A stretch of DNA of 64,000 bases from Kryptolebias marmoratus (taxonomy: Eukaryota > Chordata > Actinopteri > Cyprinodontiformes > Rivulidae). How positions within the stretch are numbered: position 1 is the first letter of the stretch; each line of letters starts with the position of its first letter. The notes beneath the pieces are model-generated. The model ran no database searches, was not told where the DNA came from, and saw nothing but the letters and a program-made list of their open reading frames with translations. The stretch is taken from positions 14,028,868-14,092,867 of the forward strand of contig NC_051434.1 in NCBI RefSeq assembly GCF_001649575.2. Reading direction: 5' to 3'. Of this stretch, positions 50,181-62,300 are shown piece after piece. Position numbers and translations under genes: made by a program.

Positions 50181-50974
50181 GTCAGTTCACTGTCATAGTT
50201 ATTTCCATAGGATTCAGTCTCTAAATGTTTTCAACTTTCATTTTTTACTATTTTTCAATTTTGATTACTCATTTTTTCATATTAGTGCTTTCTTTCTTTT
50301 GACCCTCTGTCAGTTTTCATCCATCCTGCATTTCTCTATGCATTTATTTAGTTAATTGTAGTTTATGGAGTCTCACAATATCAGTTAAACATAAAAACTA
50401 ACATTCTTTGATGCCTTTTGTGCTCAATAGTTGTTAAATTTGGCATGGCAAAAGTGTTTATTTTTATTTTTGTACAGCAACACTGTTATCATCCACTTCG
50501 AGAGGAGCTCTGTGGCACACCGCTGTAATTATAGTACATACAGTGTAATATCTTACTCAAGCTCTCAGAGGCTTTTTCCACAAGCTGCAGCTTTGTTGTG
50601 AGCTGAGCTCTGCAGTGGGTTTTGCAGCAGTAGCAGCATGTATGCATTGTGACGGCTGTAGCGGTGACACTGGCTTCATGTTCTAATATGTCCCCTGTGG
50701 CTAATAATTACAGATCCTCTGTAGCTCCAACAAAAGTGCTTCTCAATTTGCGCCTCAGTGGTGAACCCAAGCCCACTCATTTCTGGCGAATGATGGGTAT
50801 GACGTGTCACACACTGAGACTTGGTAAAGTCTGAGAAGCAGCACCAGACAGGGAGGGGCAGGGGGGGGACAACATTTTCCATTGCCGTTAAATCATTTTT
50901 CATTTCTATATCTGCACATTCAGGTTCTGCCTGCACTACGCTGGAATTTAAACTGACATTTCTTTTCCTCTATT

Positions 50975-51022
50975 TTATATATATATATACACACAGGTAT
51001 ATATATATGCACACGCACACAA
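50975..51022. repeat. (TA)n/(CA)n compound microsatellite
   Basis: TA and CA runs alternate directly before the repeat at 51035. Confidence 0.85.
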
Positions 51023-51034
51023 CTAAAATACCCT

Positions 51035-51260
51035 TGCTGGGACACTAGGTGGCGAGAGTATCCACATCAACGATGTAAAAGTACATAAAAAGAACTTAGC
51101 TTGGCAAAAGTTTTTCCCAAAACAATTGTAGCTCGTTTTTCTTTGCTACTGTTTACAATATCCCTCGTTATTAACCATTTCAGCACACAAAGTTTTTTTG
51201 GCGACAGGCTTGTGATAAAGTGAGACGTACGCGGAAAAAAACAGTAAACAGTCCTTACGT
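51035..51260 (+). repeat. Dispersed repeat with CTCF-like core, copy 2
   Basis: Same ordered blocks as 10700-10920, including cactaggtggcgag at about 51043-51056, tccacatcaac, tttcagcac and ataaagtgag. Confidence 0.6.
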
Positions 51261-51349
51261 GAAAAAGACAAGAATTTACCATGTAAAATGAATTTATTAA
51301 ATATAAATAGTCCTTAGTCCTCTCTTCTGTCACGATTCTGCGATGTCAA

Positions 51350-52000
51350 GGAGCACAACAGCTTGGTGGTAGACAGACTACAGGAGACAGATATTAGGTA
51401 AGTGGTTTTATTTACAGTGAACGAAAGAATATACGGAACGGGATCGAGATCTGAAAATACGAAAGAAGAAAACGGTAAGTAATATGACGAGACTGAAAAC
51501 GAGCAAAACTAAACAACTGATTTTAGGCTTACTAATTGTCAGGTGAGGTTCTGCATTGGCTGTAGGATCTGTGATTACTTCCCAGGTGAAAGTTTTCTTG
51601 TGTTTGAGTCCAGGGTGAAAACACCAGGCAGTTTGAGCTTTCCAGAGTTGAGTGTAGATGAAGGGAACAGGAGGACATCAGTGAACCATCTTCAAGGCTG
51701 GGCTTTTACGAAGGAACCGGGACCAGACTGGATTCTCAGGCAGGCAGGAAACTCACTGAGGAAAACGAATACACAAAAGCAACAGGTAAGTAAATCTCTG
51801 ACTTTGACAGACTGATTACTTAAGCTGGCTCGGAGACTTTACCACACGGTAAGCAATGCTCCAGCGCTGATCTGGTTCCCACCACAGCCTTAAATACACC
51901 AGTCCATCTGATGCCTCATCTCCTTCAGGTGTGCAGGGGGAAAGTCCAACTCCACCAGCAGGAGGAGCCGGCCACGCCCACCAGGAAGTGCAGAAAACCA
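51350..52000 (+). repeat. Probable interspersed repeat remnant
   Basis: Stretches such as caggtgtgcagggggaaagtc, ccaccagcaggaggagccgg and ccacgcccaccaggaagtgc are typical of a dispersed fish repeat. No intact frame. Class uncertain. Confidence 0.4.
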
Positions 52001-55000
52001 CAGATCACCACATCTTCAAACACCAAGTTCTTATTTTCTATTTCTGCCTTGAGAATACCAAACTGTACCCTTAACAGATCAGTGTTCATTTCCTGTTGTC
52101 CCGTCTGCTTTTATGATTGTGAACATATCATGCATCTTTATTGTGTTGTGAAATATATCATTCTACAAAAACAGAACATTTTATGTATTTTTATTTTATT
52201 ACCATGTGAATTTTGACATATACATCTAACATTGTATGGAACTGCTATTGTTTAGTTGCTTAAATTTGACTTAATTAGCTTTAACATTAGCATGAAACTA
52301 TTAGCTGCAGTCCAAGTGTGACTGTGGTGCTAATTAAGCTTTAGCACTTTGTGAATATAGCAAGTATTAGCATAGCTATGAGTGCTAATGGTGTAGAGGG
52401 GTTGTGCAGAAAATGAAAACTTATGATTAAATAGGAATCCCAATGCTACATAAATCTTACATAATGTTAATGCATTGCCAATTTCTCGAGTTTCTTGTAG
52501 ATACTAACCTTTTTTAATTTTGGATCAACAATTTGTAGTAATAAGTCAAAATTTGTTACCTTTTTGAACAAAAGTGTCTGTCAGCATTAGAAATATGAAA
52601 GAATGTAATGTGATGGTACAGGAGATAATACATGTGATACATCAGGCGGACACGCTGTAAATAAAACAAGCATTCCTATATTGAGGCAGTGACATCAGTG
52701 TCATTTTTAGCAGTCTTGGTTAATTTTGTGTTTCACGGAACTCTGTGTGAGAAAATCTGAGAAGAGGAGAACTTTGTGAGGGTGCCGATGAACCACAAGT
52801 GCTTGGAAAAGGACATTTGAAGGTGCAATAGTGCAAAATGTACAAAAGCAGGGACTTTTTGAGTGTGAGGACAGAGTTTTGAAGAAGATTTTGATTGTGC
52901 CTCAAAAGCCCCTGCTACTTGTTTGGGAATGTTGCAGAAATATAACTCTGTGATAGTCATTTTTGGGTCCTGCAGTAATAGTACGTCTTTCAGATTATGT
53001 ATTAGGTATAGGATATTTCTTAATATGTAATGCTGTAATGCCTGTAATTGCCTGTAATGGACCCTAATGGTAAAGCTCTCTTCAGTATTTAAATAGTTTT
53101 GAAAACTTAAAAGTGAACACAAGTTACCCACAAACTGTTATTTAGGCCAAGTTTTTAATTAGATGCACATTATGGTCAATAATTAAGAGCTGCATGGCAC
53201 CGGGGTAAGTTCTGGGATGTTAATATTCATACTCTGACTACATCCCATCTCGCTAAAATAAACTTCCAGCAGTCCCTTTGATACAACTCTCCACTGAACC
53301 ACATTTATATGACAATAAAAAAGACATTTTTATGCTGTTTCCTCACGTAGAACAAACTGTACTAAATAGGCCTTATACACACATACAAAGGACTTGCTGC
53401 TCTCAGGCACAGCTAACTCCTGTCTGATGCAGACAGAGCTGTCGATATTTTCACCACAGGCTCTTTGTCGTGTCGCCGCGTCTGTGGTGATGAGGAGAGC
53501 TCAGTGGAGGAGAAAGTGTGGAAGAGGAGGCAAGGAGAGTCTGAGGATAAAGAGAAGAGGAAGGAGGGTGTGTCTAAATTTAGATGTTCTCTGCTGTCAG
53601 AGGAACACATCATGCCTGGAACAAAATCACAGTATCAAACACACCTCCCTCTGTTCTGCTCTCCACAACGCTCCTTGTCTTGGAGTTATGGTTGTCTCTC
53701 CCCCTGTACTAGCAACAGGTTTTTAGATAAACTTTTCAAATTCAGGTCTGATGAGTAAAATGTTGGTGACACAAGGAGCTGAATCTGCATTGGGCCAATC
53801 ATAGAATTCAAAAAAGGTGAGCCAATTAGACAGTGGCCAAATATACGAATGGGAAATAAAGATTTGAGTTTATCTGTAAAGGACCTACCTGCCCTGCTGG
53901 ATTGGTTAAACCGGCTTTAAAAACATTCAGAATGAAAACATTTTTTGTTACTCTGATGACCCGATCTCTGGAAACAGTTGAATCAGTGGATCCCTCAACC
54001 AAAGTAACTTGATTTAGACTCAGGCGGTTAACGTTCAAATTGATTTAGTAGCAAATTGAATTAAGGCCGGGGGCTTACACGTAAAAGTTTACCCAGCTAG
54101 ATGGTGTCACTGCTATTCTAGGAACAGGCTGACATTTAGAAACCTTACTAGATTGAGACTGGTAACCTGTTGCTCCTGAAAAACAAGGTTCTTCCCACCA
54201 AAACTCAGTATGGCTGAAAGTGCTTTTGCTGTTTTGCTTGCTAACTTCATAATTTACATTGGCCTATGGCAAAGACAGGCCAGATAAACAAAAATGTGCC
54301 TTACACAGACTGAGCGACAAGCAAATGTTCTTTCCCACAGTGTTGGGGTTAGATTTGACTCCTTTTTTAGTTCCTTTTGGCAGCCATTATTGGCCCTGTC
54401 TGGTCAGCTGTTGGCTGTCCATGTTCCGTGTGACACATTGGTCAATTGGGTGAGTCGACCCAGCAGTCTGGCCTTCCTTGCTCCGCTCAGTCGGGCAGCT
54501 AATAGCCAATAAGCCACGAGTTGATTTAGTCCAGAGAGAAGAGGGCACAGGAAGTACATTTGTACTCAGAATGCAGCTATGGGAGAAAGAAGTGGAAACA
54601 AACCCTCTCTATAAGTGACAAATTACCCATAGGAATCATGTATTTCAGATTACCTTGTGCGTACTGTAAAAGAAGAAGAAACCTGTAGGGAGAAAAACAG
54701 ACCTACAGCAACTACCAAATCAATATAATTCATCTGCAATACAGTTATGGTTTTAAATCAATTTTTTTTTTATTACTTTTGAGATCATCATCTTTGTGCT
54801 GCATCGAGTAACAAAAAAACGTTTTTCTGGCAAATCTTTGGTCCTCTAAATAATAAAATGAAGTGGTAAAGACTAAACAAACTGAAAAGGGAATAGCAGT
54901 GAGAGGGACTCAGGCCAGTGACAGAGACACTAAGATGGAGAAAAAAAAAAACAGAGCGGTCAGAGACGGTTGGATAATATGTCAGTGTTTCACCATTAAA

Positions 55001-55242
55001 GTGCTATTAGGCGATAATGTGATTATGGTGTTGTTATTGTGTCAGTATCTGGAGGGAACGTTCTAGCTGTGCTCCATTTTGTGATTTGGACCAAGACAAA
55101 CTATCTACAAAACCATCCTTGCCATATTCTCTTGTCTGCAGCTACTGTATGTATTGTTTTGAGGTGTATCACACCAAGACTTGCGTGATTATAAAAAAAG
55201 AAGAAATTTTGTCTTTACAGTGGGTTTCAAAACTAAACATGT

Positions 55243-55330
55243 CGAGACAAAGTTGTGAAGCACAGATCAGTGTGGGAGTATAAAAAAATTCTGAAACCCT
55301 GAAAAATGAATCCATTGTCAAAAAATCACT
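55243..55330 (+). mobile_element. Tc1-like transposase fragment
   Basis: The + strand frame at 55243 reads RDKVV-KHRS-WEYKKI, corresponding to the N-terminal helix-turn-helix part of Tc1-like transposases (usual RDKVVEKHRSGLGYKKI), then a stop. Isolated fragment. Confidence 0.6.
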
Positions 55331-56375
55331 AAATCACCAAACAGATTCACTTCTTTTAAACAACATCCCAGGGGTCTTACTGAGTAAATAGGTAAACATG
55401 GGTAGAGGGTAGATAGATGAGTAGATATTTTTTTGGATTTTTGCCCCTAAAAACTTAGTTTTTCAAATCACCATTTGGATATCACACTCTTGCAAGACCT
55501 TGTTAGTCTTGTTGCAAAATTTTTGTGCAAAACGCTGAATATGGAAATGTCCAAATACCAAAACTGAGCCGTAGATTGTCCCAGCCTAGTTCCTTATGTC
55601 ATCAATATGCAAATTGTCATTTTTGGTTATCCAATTTTTTTTTAATTTTTTTGCTCATCTGAGGCCATTAACCATTTGGATTTCACTGCATTGCGGTTTT
55701 GTTTTAGTCTGACTGGGTGCATTTTTGTTTCTGACTTCCTATCCAGCTCATCTGTGCGATCTGACACAGCTTCAATCAAAACTAGACCGGGGATATATTT
55801 TTAATGGACTGGAGAGCCTCTTGTTGGGCACCATCTGGTTGGATCACAAACATTGTTTTAAAAGGCTCTAGCTGTCAAGTTGCAGCTGGAAAATGTTGCA
55901 TCTATCCCCAGGAATGGGATTTGCCTTTAGTTAAATTCCATGTCCAAGCATTGCACTTACCTCTGACCAGTCTTTTGCCAATTGTCAGATTGCACTTTCT
56001 TTATCAAGTCTGTGCTTGCTTTAACATTCAGCCCTCTCTTTTTCTTAACATATTCATATTTTTATGGTGTTTTGGATTTCCATGTTCATAAACATGTTGT
56101 AGTTTTGTTATCCAGTAGGTTATTTCTTTCAGTGATAGGTGTTAAGCAGCTTTCACTAAGGATCACACAGTCATTAGAGTGGTTTTGGCCAGGTGTTGGC
56201 AGCTCAGACCAATAAATGCTGTCATTAAGACGCTTCATCTCTTGTCATTGTCTGTCTCTAGTCTGTCTTGGCAAAAGGTGCTGGGAGCAAATCGCCCCGG
56301 AAAATACAAGCTGTCTAAAAACTAAGGATTTGTTGGCCATAAACTATTCATAACTACAAAGTGGTTTTAGATCCC

Positions 56376-56645
56376 CGGGGCAGTGGCTCGGGATGTAGGG
56401 GTTTGTCCCAGAGGGTTGCCGGTTCTAACCCCCACTCCATCAGTCTCAGCCGTTACTGTATGTCCTTGGACAAGACACTTCACCTGCTTTGCCTACTGGT
56501 GGTGGTCAGAGGGTTTTGTGATGGCAGCCTCAATGTAGCTTACTAACATCAGTGTATGAATGGGTGAATGACTGTAATGTAAAGCGTTTTTGGGGTCCTT
56601 GGACTAGATAGCGCTATACAAGGGCAAGCCATTTACCATTGTACC
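56376..56645 (+). mobile_element. tRNA-derived SINE
   Basis: The head has A-box-like tggctcgggatg (about 56384) and B-box ggttctaaccc (56421-56431). Then come tccttggacaagacacttca, tactggtggtggtcagaggg and tgtgaatgggtga-type blocks. The tail is ggggtccttggactagata, gcgctatacaagggcaagcc, atttaccatt. This is a common fish SINE architecture. Confidence 0.85.
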
Positions 56646-57221
56646 ATTTCTACAGTTAAGGATAATTTCTGAGACTTGCTAAAGGTTTCAGACAACAACT
56701 GAAGCCTCAAAGCGTTATTAGGTTTAACGCTGCAACTTAGAACCTTCTGCTGATTTCATTCAAAGCATTTCAGGGCTCAGGAGGCCTCAGATTCAGTCAA
56801 TTATATTAGCATTTACCTAACTTGCTCCTTATTTATCTCTTGGTAACTGAATAAAGATGGTATGGTTAAATTCAGAATTGCATTTAGGACAAATATAAAA
56901 CAGAAAATAGGTTATGCAAGTTTTGTATTGAAGCACAGCTAGTTGTGCAGTTTTTTGTTATATAAGCTGTGGTTTTATATATATATATATAGCCAAAATA
57001 GCTTTCTTCCTTCAACCGGCTTTTCATGCATTTTCACAGATGTGATATAACTTTTCTTCTTTCTATTGCGTTTCGTTTTTCTGTGTCATTCCATGCATGG
57101 CTCTGGCTCCCACTGTACCAGTGTCTCATTATTATTTGTAACAGGCAAGCTGTGATGATGGCATTTTGGTTTTGTCTGTGTTCTATTTATTACCTGCTAT
57201 TATTAGTATCAGTGAGAAGAA

Positions 57222-57224
<3 letters not shown>

Positions 57225-57270
<46 letters not shown>
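57225..57270. repeat. (AC)n microsatellite
   Basis: About 22 uninterrupted AC units. Confidence 0.97.
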
Positions 57271-57271
<1 letters not shown>

Positions 57272-57330
57272 GTCCCAGGTTTAACTGGTGAGTCACTCCT
57301 CCACTGAACATGCTCTTATCTCCTGAGCAG

Positions 57331-57469
57331 GTTTATCCATGACTGTGAAAGCGAGCGGCTTCCGGTTCGCTATTGGCCTGCGTGGTGCGACATGGCTTTA
57401 GGAGAAACAGCCACCACTGTTGTAGAGCAGTCAGATGAAAGTAAAACAGTCGTAGATATGTGTGTTTTG
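57331..57469 (+). other. Exon-like and promoter-like segment in rims3 intron 2
   Basis: An acceptor-like tcctgagcag ends at 57330. An ATG at 57392 opens 26 codons (starting MALGETATT), closed by a donor TTG|gtgagt at 57469/57470. Just upstream are minus-strand CCGGAAG (57359-57365) and CCAAT (57372-57376) motifs and several CpGs. It could be an alternative or nested first exon, or chance. No homology recognised. Confidence 0.2.
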
Positions 57470-57470
57470 G

Positions 57471-60400
57471 TGAGTGTCCCAGTGAGCAGCCCCTCATCTA
57501 CCTACTCCCCCTCAATGCTGAAGCATCTTAAACAGTTTATATCTGAGTGCGTAAATGTTTGACTGGTGCAAATTTATACTCGATCGCCTCCCTCCTTCAT
57601 GCTCCATTTAGCTCTCGACTCACTCAGCAGCCATCCTCGTCTTTTCCTAACCTCACAATTCCTTCAGATGTTCTTTATTTGAATCCTCCGCTTGCGTGTT
57701 TATTTCTGCGCTGCTGTAGCTGCTGCTGGAAGGACACCAGAGGCGCCAAATAGAAACAGAGACAGCAAAGGAAAACTGGCTGACACCGGGAAGAGATGAC
57801 TTGTTAGTTTGCTTATAAAAGTGGATCCAGTTTATCTCTGAGACCAATAGCAAATGTATTTATTGCTGTATTTTTACCAGGCAGATGTTTTATTTTTGGC
57901 TCTGGCTGACTGTAAATCCAGCTCCCGTTTGGAGGGAAAGCTATGTGAAGGAGGCGACTATTTCCAGTAATGTTAAGTGTGTCTCACCCAGATTGGTTCG
58001 GCCTTCCAGGAAAAGTGCACAGATGTTTCTGTTTGTTTTGTTGCGCCATTATTAAAGTAAATCAAGTGAGCCGTGCTGAAACTAAAAGTTGTGGGGCTTT
58101 GACAGCTCCAGAATCCGATTCAAAACATCCGTGGAAACGTGCAACGACAAAATGAAGTTAGCAACTTGGACTCAGGTGCAGTAAAGCAAAAACTCACCGG
58201 GGAGGCCGAGTTCATGCACAAAGTGTCACACTTAGGACATGCCTAACATAAATATCTGTGCTGAGTTAGTTCCTATCCTGCAAAATGATCCATAAAGTCA
58301 GTATAGCAGTAGATTTATTAACATACAAAGCCTAAAATACCCCCTGAGTTCACATTTTGAGTAGATTTTAGGTGCCATTTTGTGTCATCAGGTGACAGAT
58401 TTAGTGGAGATTAAAAGTCCTTAACCCTCATGAAGCCCTGAGAGAGAGACAAAGAGAGGTAGAGAAACCCTTGTAACTTCAGATCAATTTGGTGGGTTAA
58501 AATAAGCAACCAACACTAATTGCATTATACTAGAATAAGTCAGAGCCTATCATTAAAATGTTTGTTTATATAAAATACACAATAGGCATGTTATTTTAGC
58601 ATTAAGACATTGGATTGAAACACAGAGTGGAAACCAAATGGATAAGTTTAATTTCCCAAATGATAGATTACATAAAGAGCCAAACAACGCTCGGAAATAG
58701 TAGTCATTCCTTCAAACATTGCTGCTAATATGGCAGAGAAAGAATGCTACAAGTGACGTTTGAAAACAGAACTATGCCTACATGTTTGGTATCAATGGAT
58801 GGTGAATGAACATATTCCAACAAGGTGGTTGTGCAGTAAGTCTGGCCTCACACTAGCAAGATGGCGGTGGTGCATTACGTGTCTGATACCTGTTGTGTGT
58901 GTTTACACTGCAGACTTTTCTATTGCAATGTGGCAACTGACTGCACATCATATGGTGTCCATAAAAACACAGTGTTGTTGAATTTATGATTGATGTCAAC
59001 ATACTAACAAAGTGACATGCTTCATTGTGTTTCTGTAGGATAGATCTATTTAGAAAGTTCCTAATTATTTCTTTAAAATCATGTCATTTTCATTTACAAG
59101 AAAAGAAATCATCCGAACAGGTTGCAAAACTGTTTAAAACTTCTGATCCGATCTGCAGTTTGTTAACATTAGAGCTGAAATGAAAACCATGTCGTTCTGG
59201 CCATGCTTTGCACCACATAGCCGAATGTTGAAGCCGTTCTAAGACTCCAGGTGCTGAACTGGGACAGCCTCCTGAAAACACTTGATGTGTTTTCTTTAAG
59301 GCTGCTGAACTATTGAGAGAATGGATGAACATGTTTATAGAGGGAAATACAAGGTGGTGTCTGCTTTTTTTCCTTGAATTTTTCTTGCAGCAACTCTCTG
59401 CCTCTTTCTGGTCACTAAAAGGAACGAACGGCACTGAAACTGTTGAAAAGGAAACATTTAACCTATTTTTCTACACTATACATAAAACCTCTTTGTAGTG
59501 TCCATTTGCAACATCAACATTGTGCTCTCCTGTACTGAGATAGCTTCGTGGGACAAGTTGATGTGATGCAGAGCGGTGATAACCAAGTTTTATTTAGGAG
59601 TTATATTTCTGTTTGGCCAGCTGAAAGTCTTTTACTGTAATTTCCTTCTGGTTTTGCTCCTCCTTCATGTCAGATTTTATTTTCCAGGCTGGATAACTTT
59701 TTTTTTTTTGAATAAACCACTTTATCCATAAGGATAAAAAAGTTTTCTAATCACGAAGCCCAAAGAAGGTTAAAGTCGCTGCAGGACTAAAAGAAGTTTT
59801 CTAATTGTTAAAACAGTCAACCACTGAACGACTTTTCTACAAGGTACTTATAGCAATCCTGGCATTTTCATCTCGGCCTGTTTTCAGGGTGACTCACTCG
59901 TGCCGTACTTCTAACTCTGTTTCTGAGTCACAGCTAGGAAACACATTTTAGAGGATTTTGGTTGAAACCTTTTGGAAAGCTTGCAGCAATCAGATTGTTT
60001 GAGCAAACGACTCAGCTGTAATGCTTGCTTTGTCAGTGCGGCCTTGAAAAGGCTGAAGAGAAGGCGCAGCAGCGGATAAAATGCTAGTAATTGTTGGAAT
60101 GATGGTGTGAAAGTCAATGTGGAAACACTCTTGACAGCTCTCCTGTAATAATAGTAATAATAATTTCCGTGCTTGACAAGACCTAACTGGTATTCATAGT
60201 CACTATGACTCATGGAAAAATCCTCTTTGTGTTTTTAATATGCTGTTTCAGGTGAAACTGTTGCTGTATTGTAAGTGCACATCATCTCAGGCTCTACCTT
60301 CTTTTTCTTCTGAAGTTAGTTGAGGCTTTGGGTTTCCTTTCGCAGACACACTGAAACTTCACACATCTCTAAAAGCTTTCTCTTCTCCACTGAGGTTTCT

Positions 60401-61280
60401 GGAGGCTAACATATCCCACCTAACATGACCAGTGAAGACCTTTCCTGTAACTCATCCATCCACTCACTGTTCTCCCTCGTTGACCTCTTTGTGTTTCCCC
60501 ACAGCTCGCTGAAATTCCTAATTTCCCCCTCCTGTCTCCATCTCCATCTCTTCAGGTTTCGCTTTCCCCTTAGACATCAATCACCTTTTCTTGATTTTGC
60601 CCACCAACTTGTCTGTGCTTTTGCGCTCTATTTTTGGCTGAACAAGTCAGCTGTTGCTTTCTTGGTTACGAGGCTATTCATTCTATTACTAGGAAAGAGA
60701 CAGCGGAATGATCACAAAGGGGCCAACTTTTAGCTACTGGCTGTGATGCTGCTAAATTAAGGCAAAAATCATAATACATTTACTTATGTCCGAATCTGAA
60801 TCTTGATTGATTCACATGCCTACTAAAGGTCTTCTGGTCTGATCGAGTGCAACAAGCTGTGGTAGCTACGAACAAAGAGCTAAGTCACCCCCAACCAGTC
60901 AACATGCTGATAAAAGTTAGTCATGAAAGAGATCAATAGCAAGAATTCTTAACCTGGTTGAACACTAATTTTATTGCAAAATAGTCTAAAATGCAAAACA
61001 AATTTAAATAAATTTGAAATTGTTTGCAGGAGTCCTGCAATTTATTCACAGTTGCATATGTACGCAATGTATGTGTTGTGCCAATTCAGTGTAATTCTAA
61101 GGGATAATTTGTACATTTTCATGCAATTTTGTGTCTTTAGCTAGTCACCAACAGTTGCATCCCAGTGAGATACAGACTGGTCAACTCATGCTTTTGCCAT
61201 CTTGTACCCCCACTTTATCCTCAATCAGTGGATATCATTTCATACTCAAATGCTTACCATTACATGCCCATAAATTTCTG
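57471..61280 (+). other. rims3: rims3 intron 2, no gene seen
   Basis: Non-repetitive to mildly AT-rich intron. Open frames are short and unrecognised on both strands. Confidence 0.5.
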
Positions 61281-61283
61281 TGT

Positions 61284-61333
61284 AGGGTTAGGGGTAGGCA
61301 AAGCCAGGGATCTGAGGTTAGGGTCAGGGTTAA
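61284..61333 (+). repeat. Short TTAGGG-like degenerate repeat
   Basis: Several ggttaggg/gggtta units with interruptions. Too short and diverged to call an interstitial telomere with confidence. Confidence 0.35.
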
Positions 61334-61999
61334 TTGTCAAAAGGTTAAGAATAGGGATTTAAGGCCCTGTTTACACAAGAACAATCTCTGGGGAATGTTA
61401 GTGTTTTTGTAATGTTTATTGAGGTTAATCAGTCAAAGAAAAACATCAAAAAATGTGTTTACATGGATATGGCTGTGCTGACTGAATCTGCTTTAGTTTC
61501 AATGCCAGGCAGGGTTGCCAGCTAGGAAATGATGAACTATCGTACTGCTGCTTTAAAATTATCATATGCAAGGTGTGCTTTCTTAGGGAGAAGGTTAGGA
61601 AGGTTGTAAGATTAGTTGTGTGTTGTGATTGGTGAAAATGAGGCGTACTTGACCTTAAAACTATGTTGTAAAAAGGGTAATTATCATATATCTGGCAACA
61701 CTGCTGCAGGGCTTTCAATGAGGCACACATGCAGTCAGGATCATGTAAACAGTTCCATCCAAAACGGTGAATACACGCATGTTTGTTTGCATGCAAGGCA
61801 GCAGGCATTATGCATTCCTTCCGGGAATTCTACTTACATTAAATCTGTTTTTATGATATTGCGAGGCTGCTTCATTTGTGCAGGAAACACTTCATTTAAG
61901 GAGCTTTAATTTCAAGTCACAAGTTATCCGTTTCTTCTCATCAGCGTTTTCCCTCTACAAACGCCACAGCCATCTTGGAACTGCTCATCCCTTGGTCAT

Positions 62000-62300
62000 C
62001 GGCCATCAAATGAGTAATCAAGAGGAAATTACATCTGAATTAGATTACTCTTTTCCTCATTGTAATTAATTGCCATTAGATGAGAGCCAGTGAGGCACAT
62101 TAACTCATCGACAGACATCCTGCCATACATTAGGAGTTTCGATTTGAAGAAATCATTTCATGACCATCATCTTGCTGGATGGCCAATTCCTTCTCTCTGA
62201 CTACCCCCTGGCTAATATACAGCACAATCTGTGTCACACGCAACACAAGAGATTAGGTTCATTTAATTCCTCCGCATTATAATTATTAACAAAACAACAC
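62000..62300. promoter_or_regulatory. Candidate conserved non-coding element in rims3 intron 2
   Basis: Dense in homeobox-type cores (attgtaattaattgccatt at about 62060, gaattagattac, catttaattcc, tataattattaac) with no repeat signature or reading frame. Enhancer-like composition; inference only. The rest, 62300-64000, shows no recognisable feature. Confidence 0.25.

Noticed and set aside
55804..56091. Short frame with a CC-Y-P stretch faintly like the cysteine region of retroviral envelope proteins
   Set aside because: The similarity is a few residues only, with no hydrophobic fusion peptide, no anchor in register and no gag/pol nearby. Not supportable.
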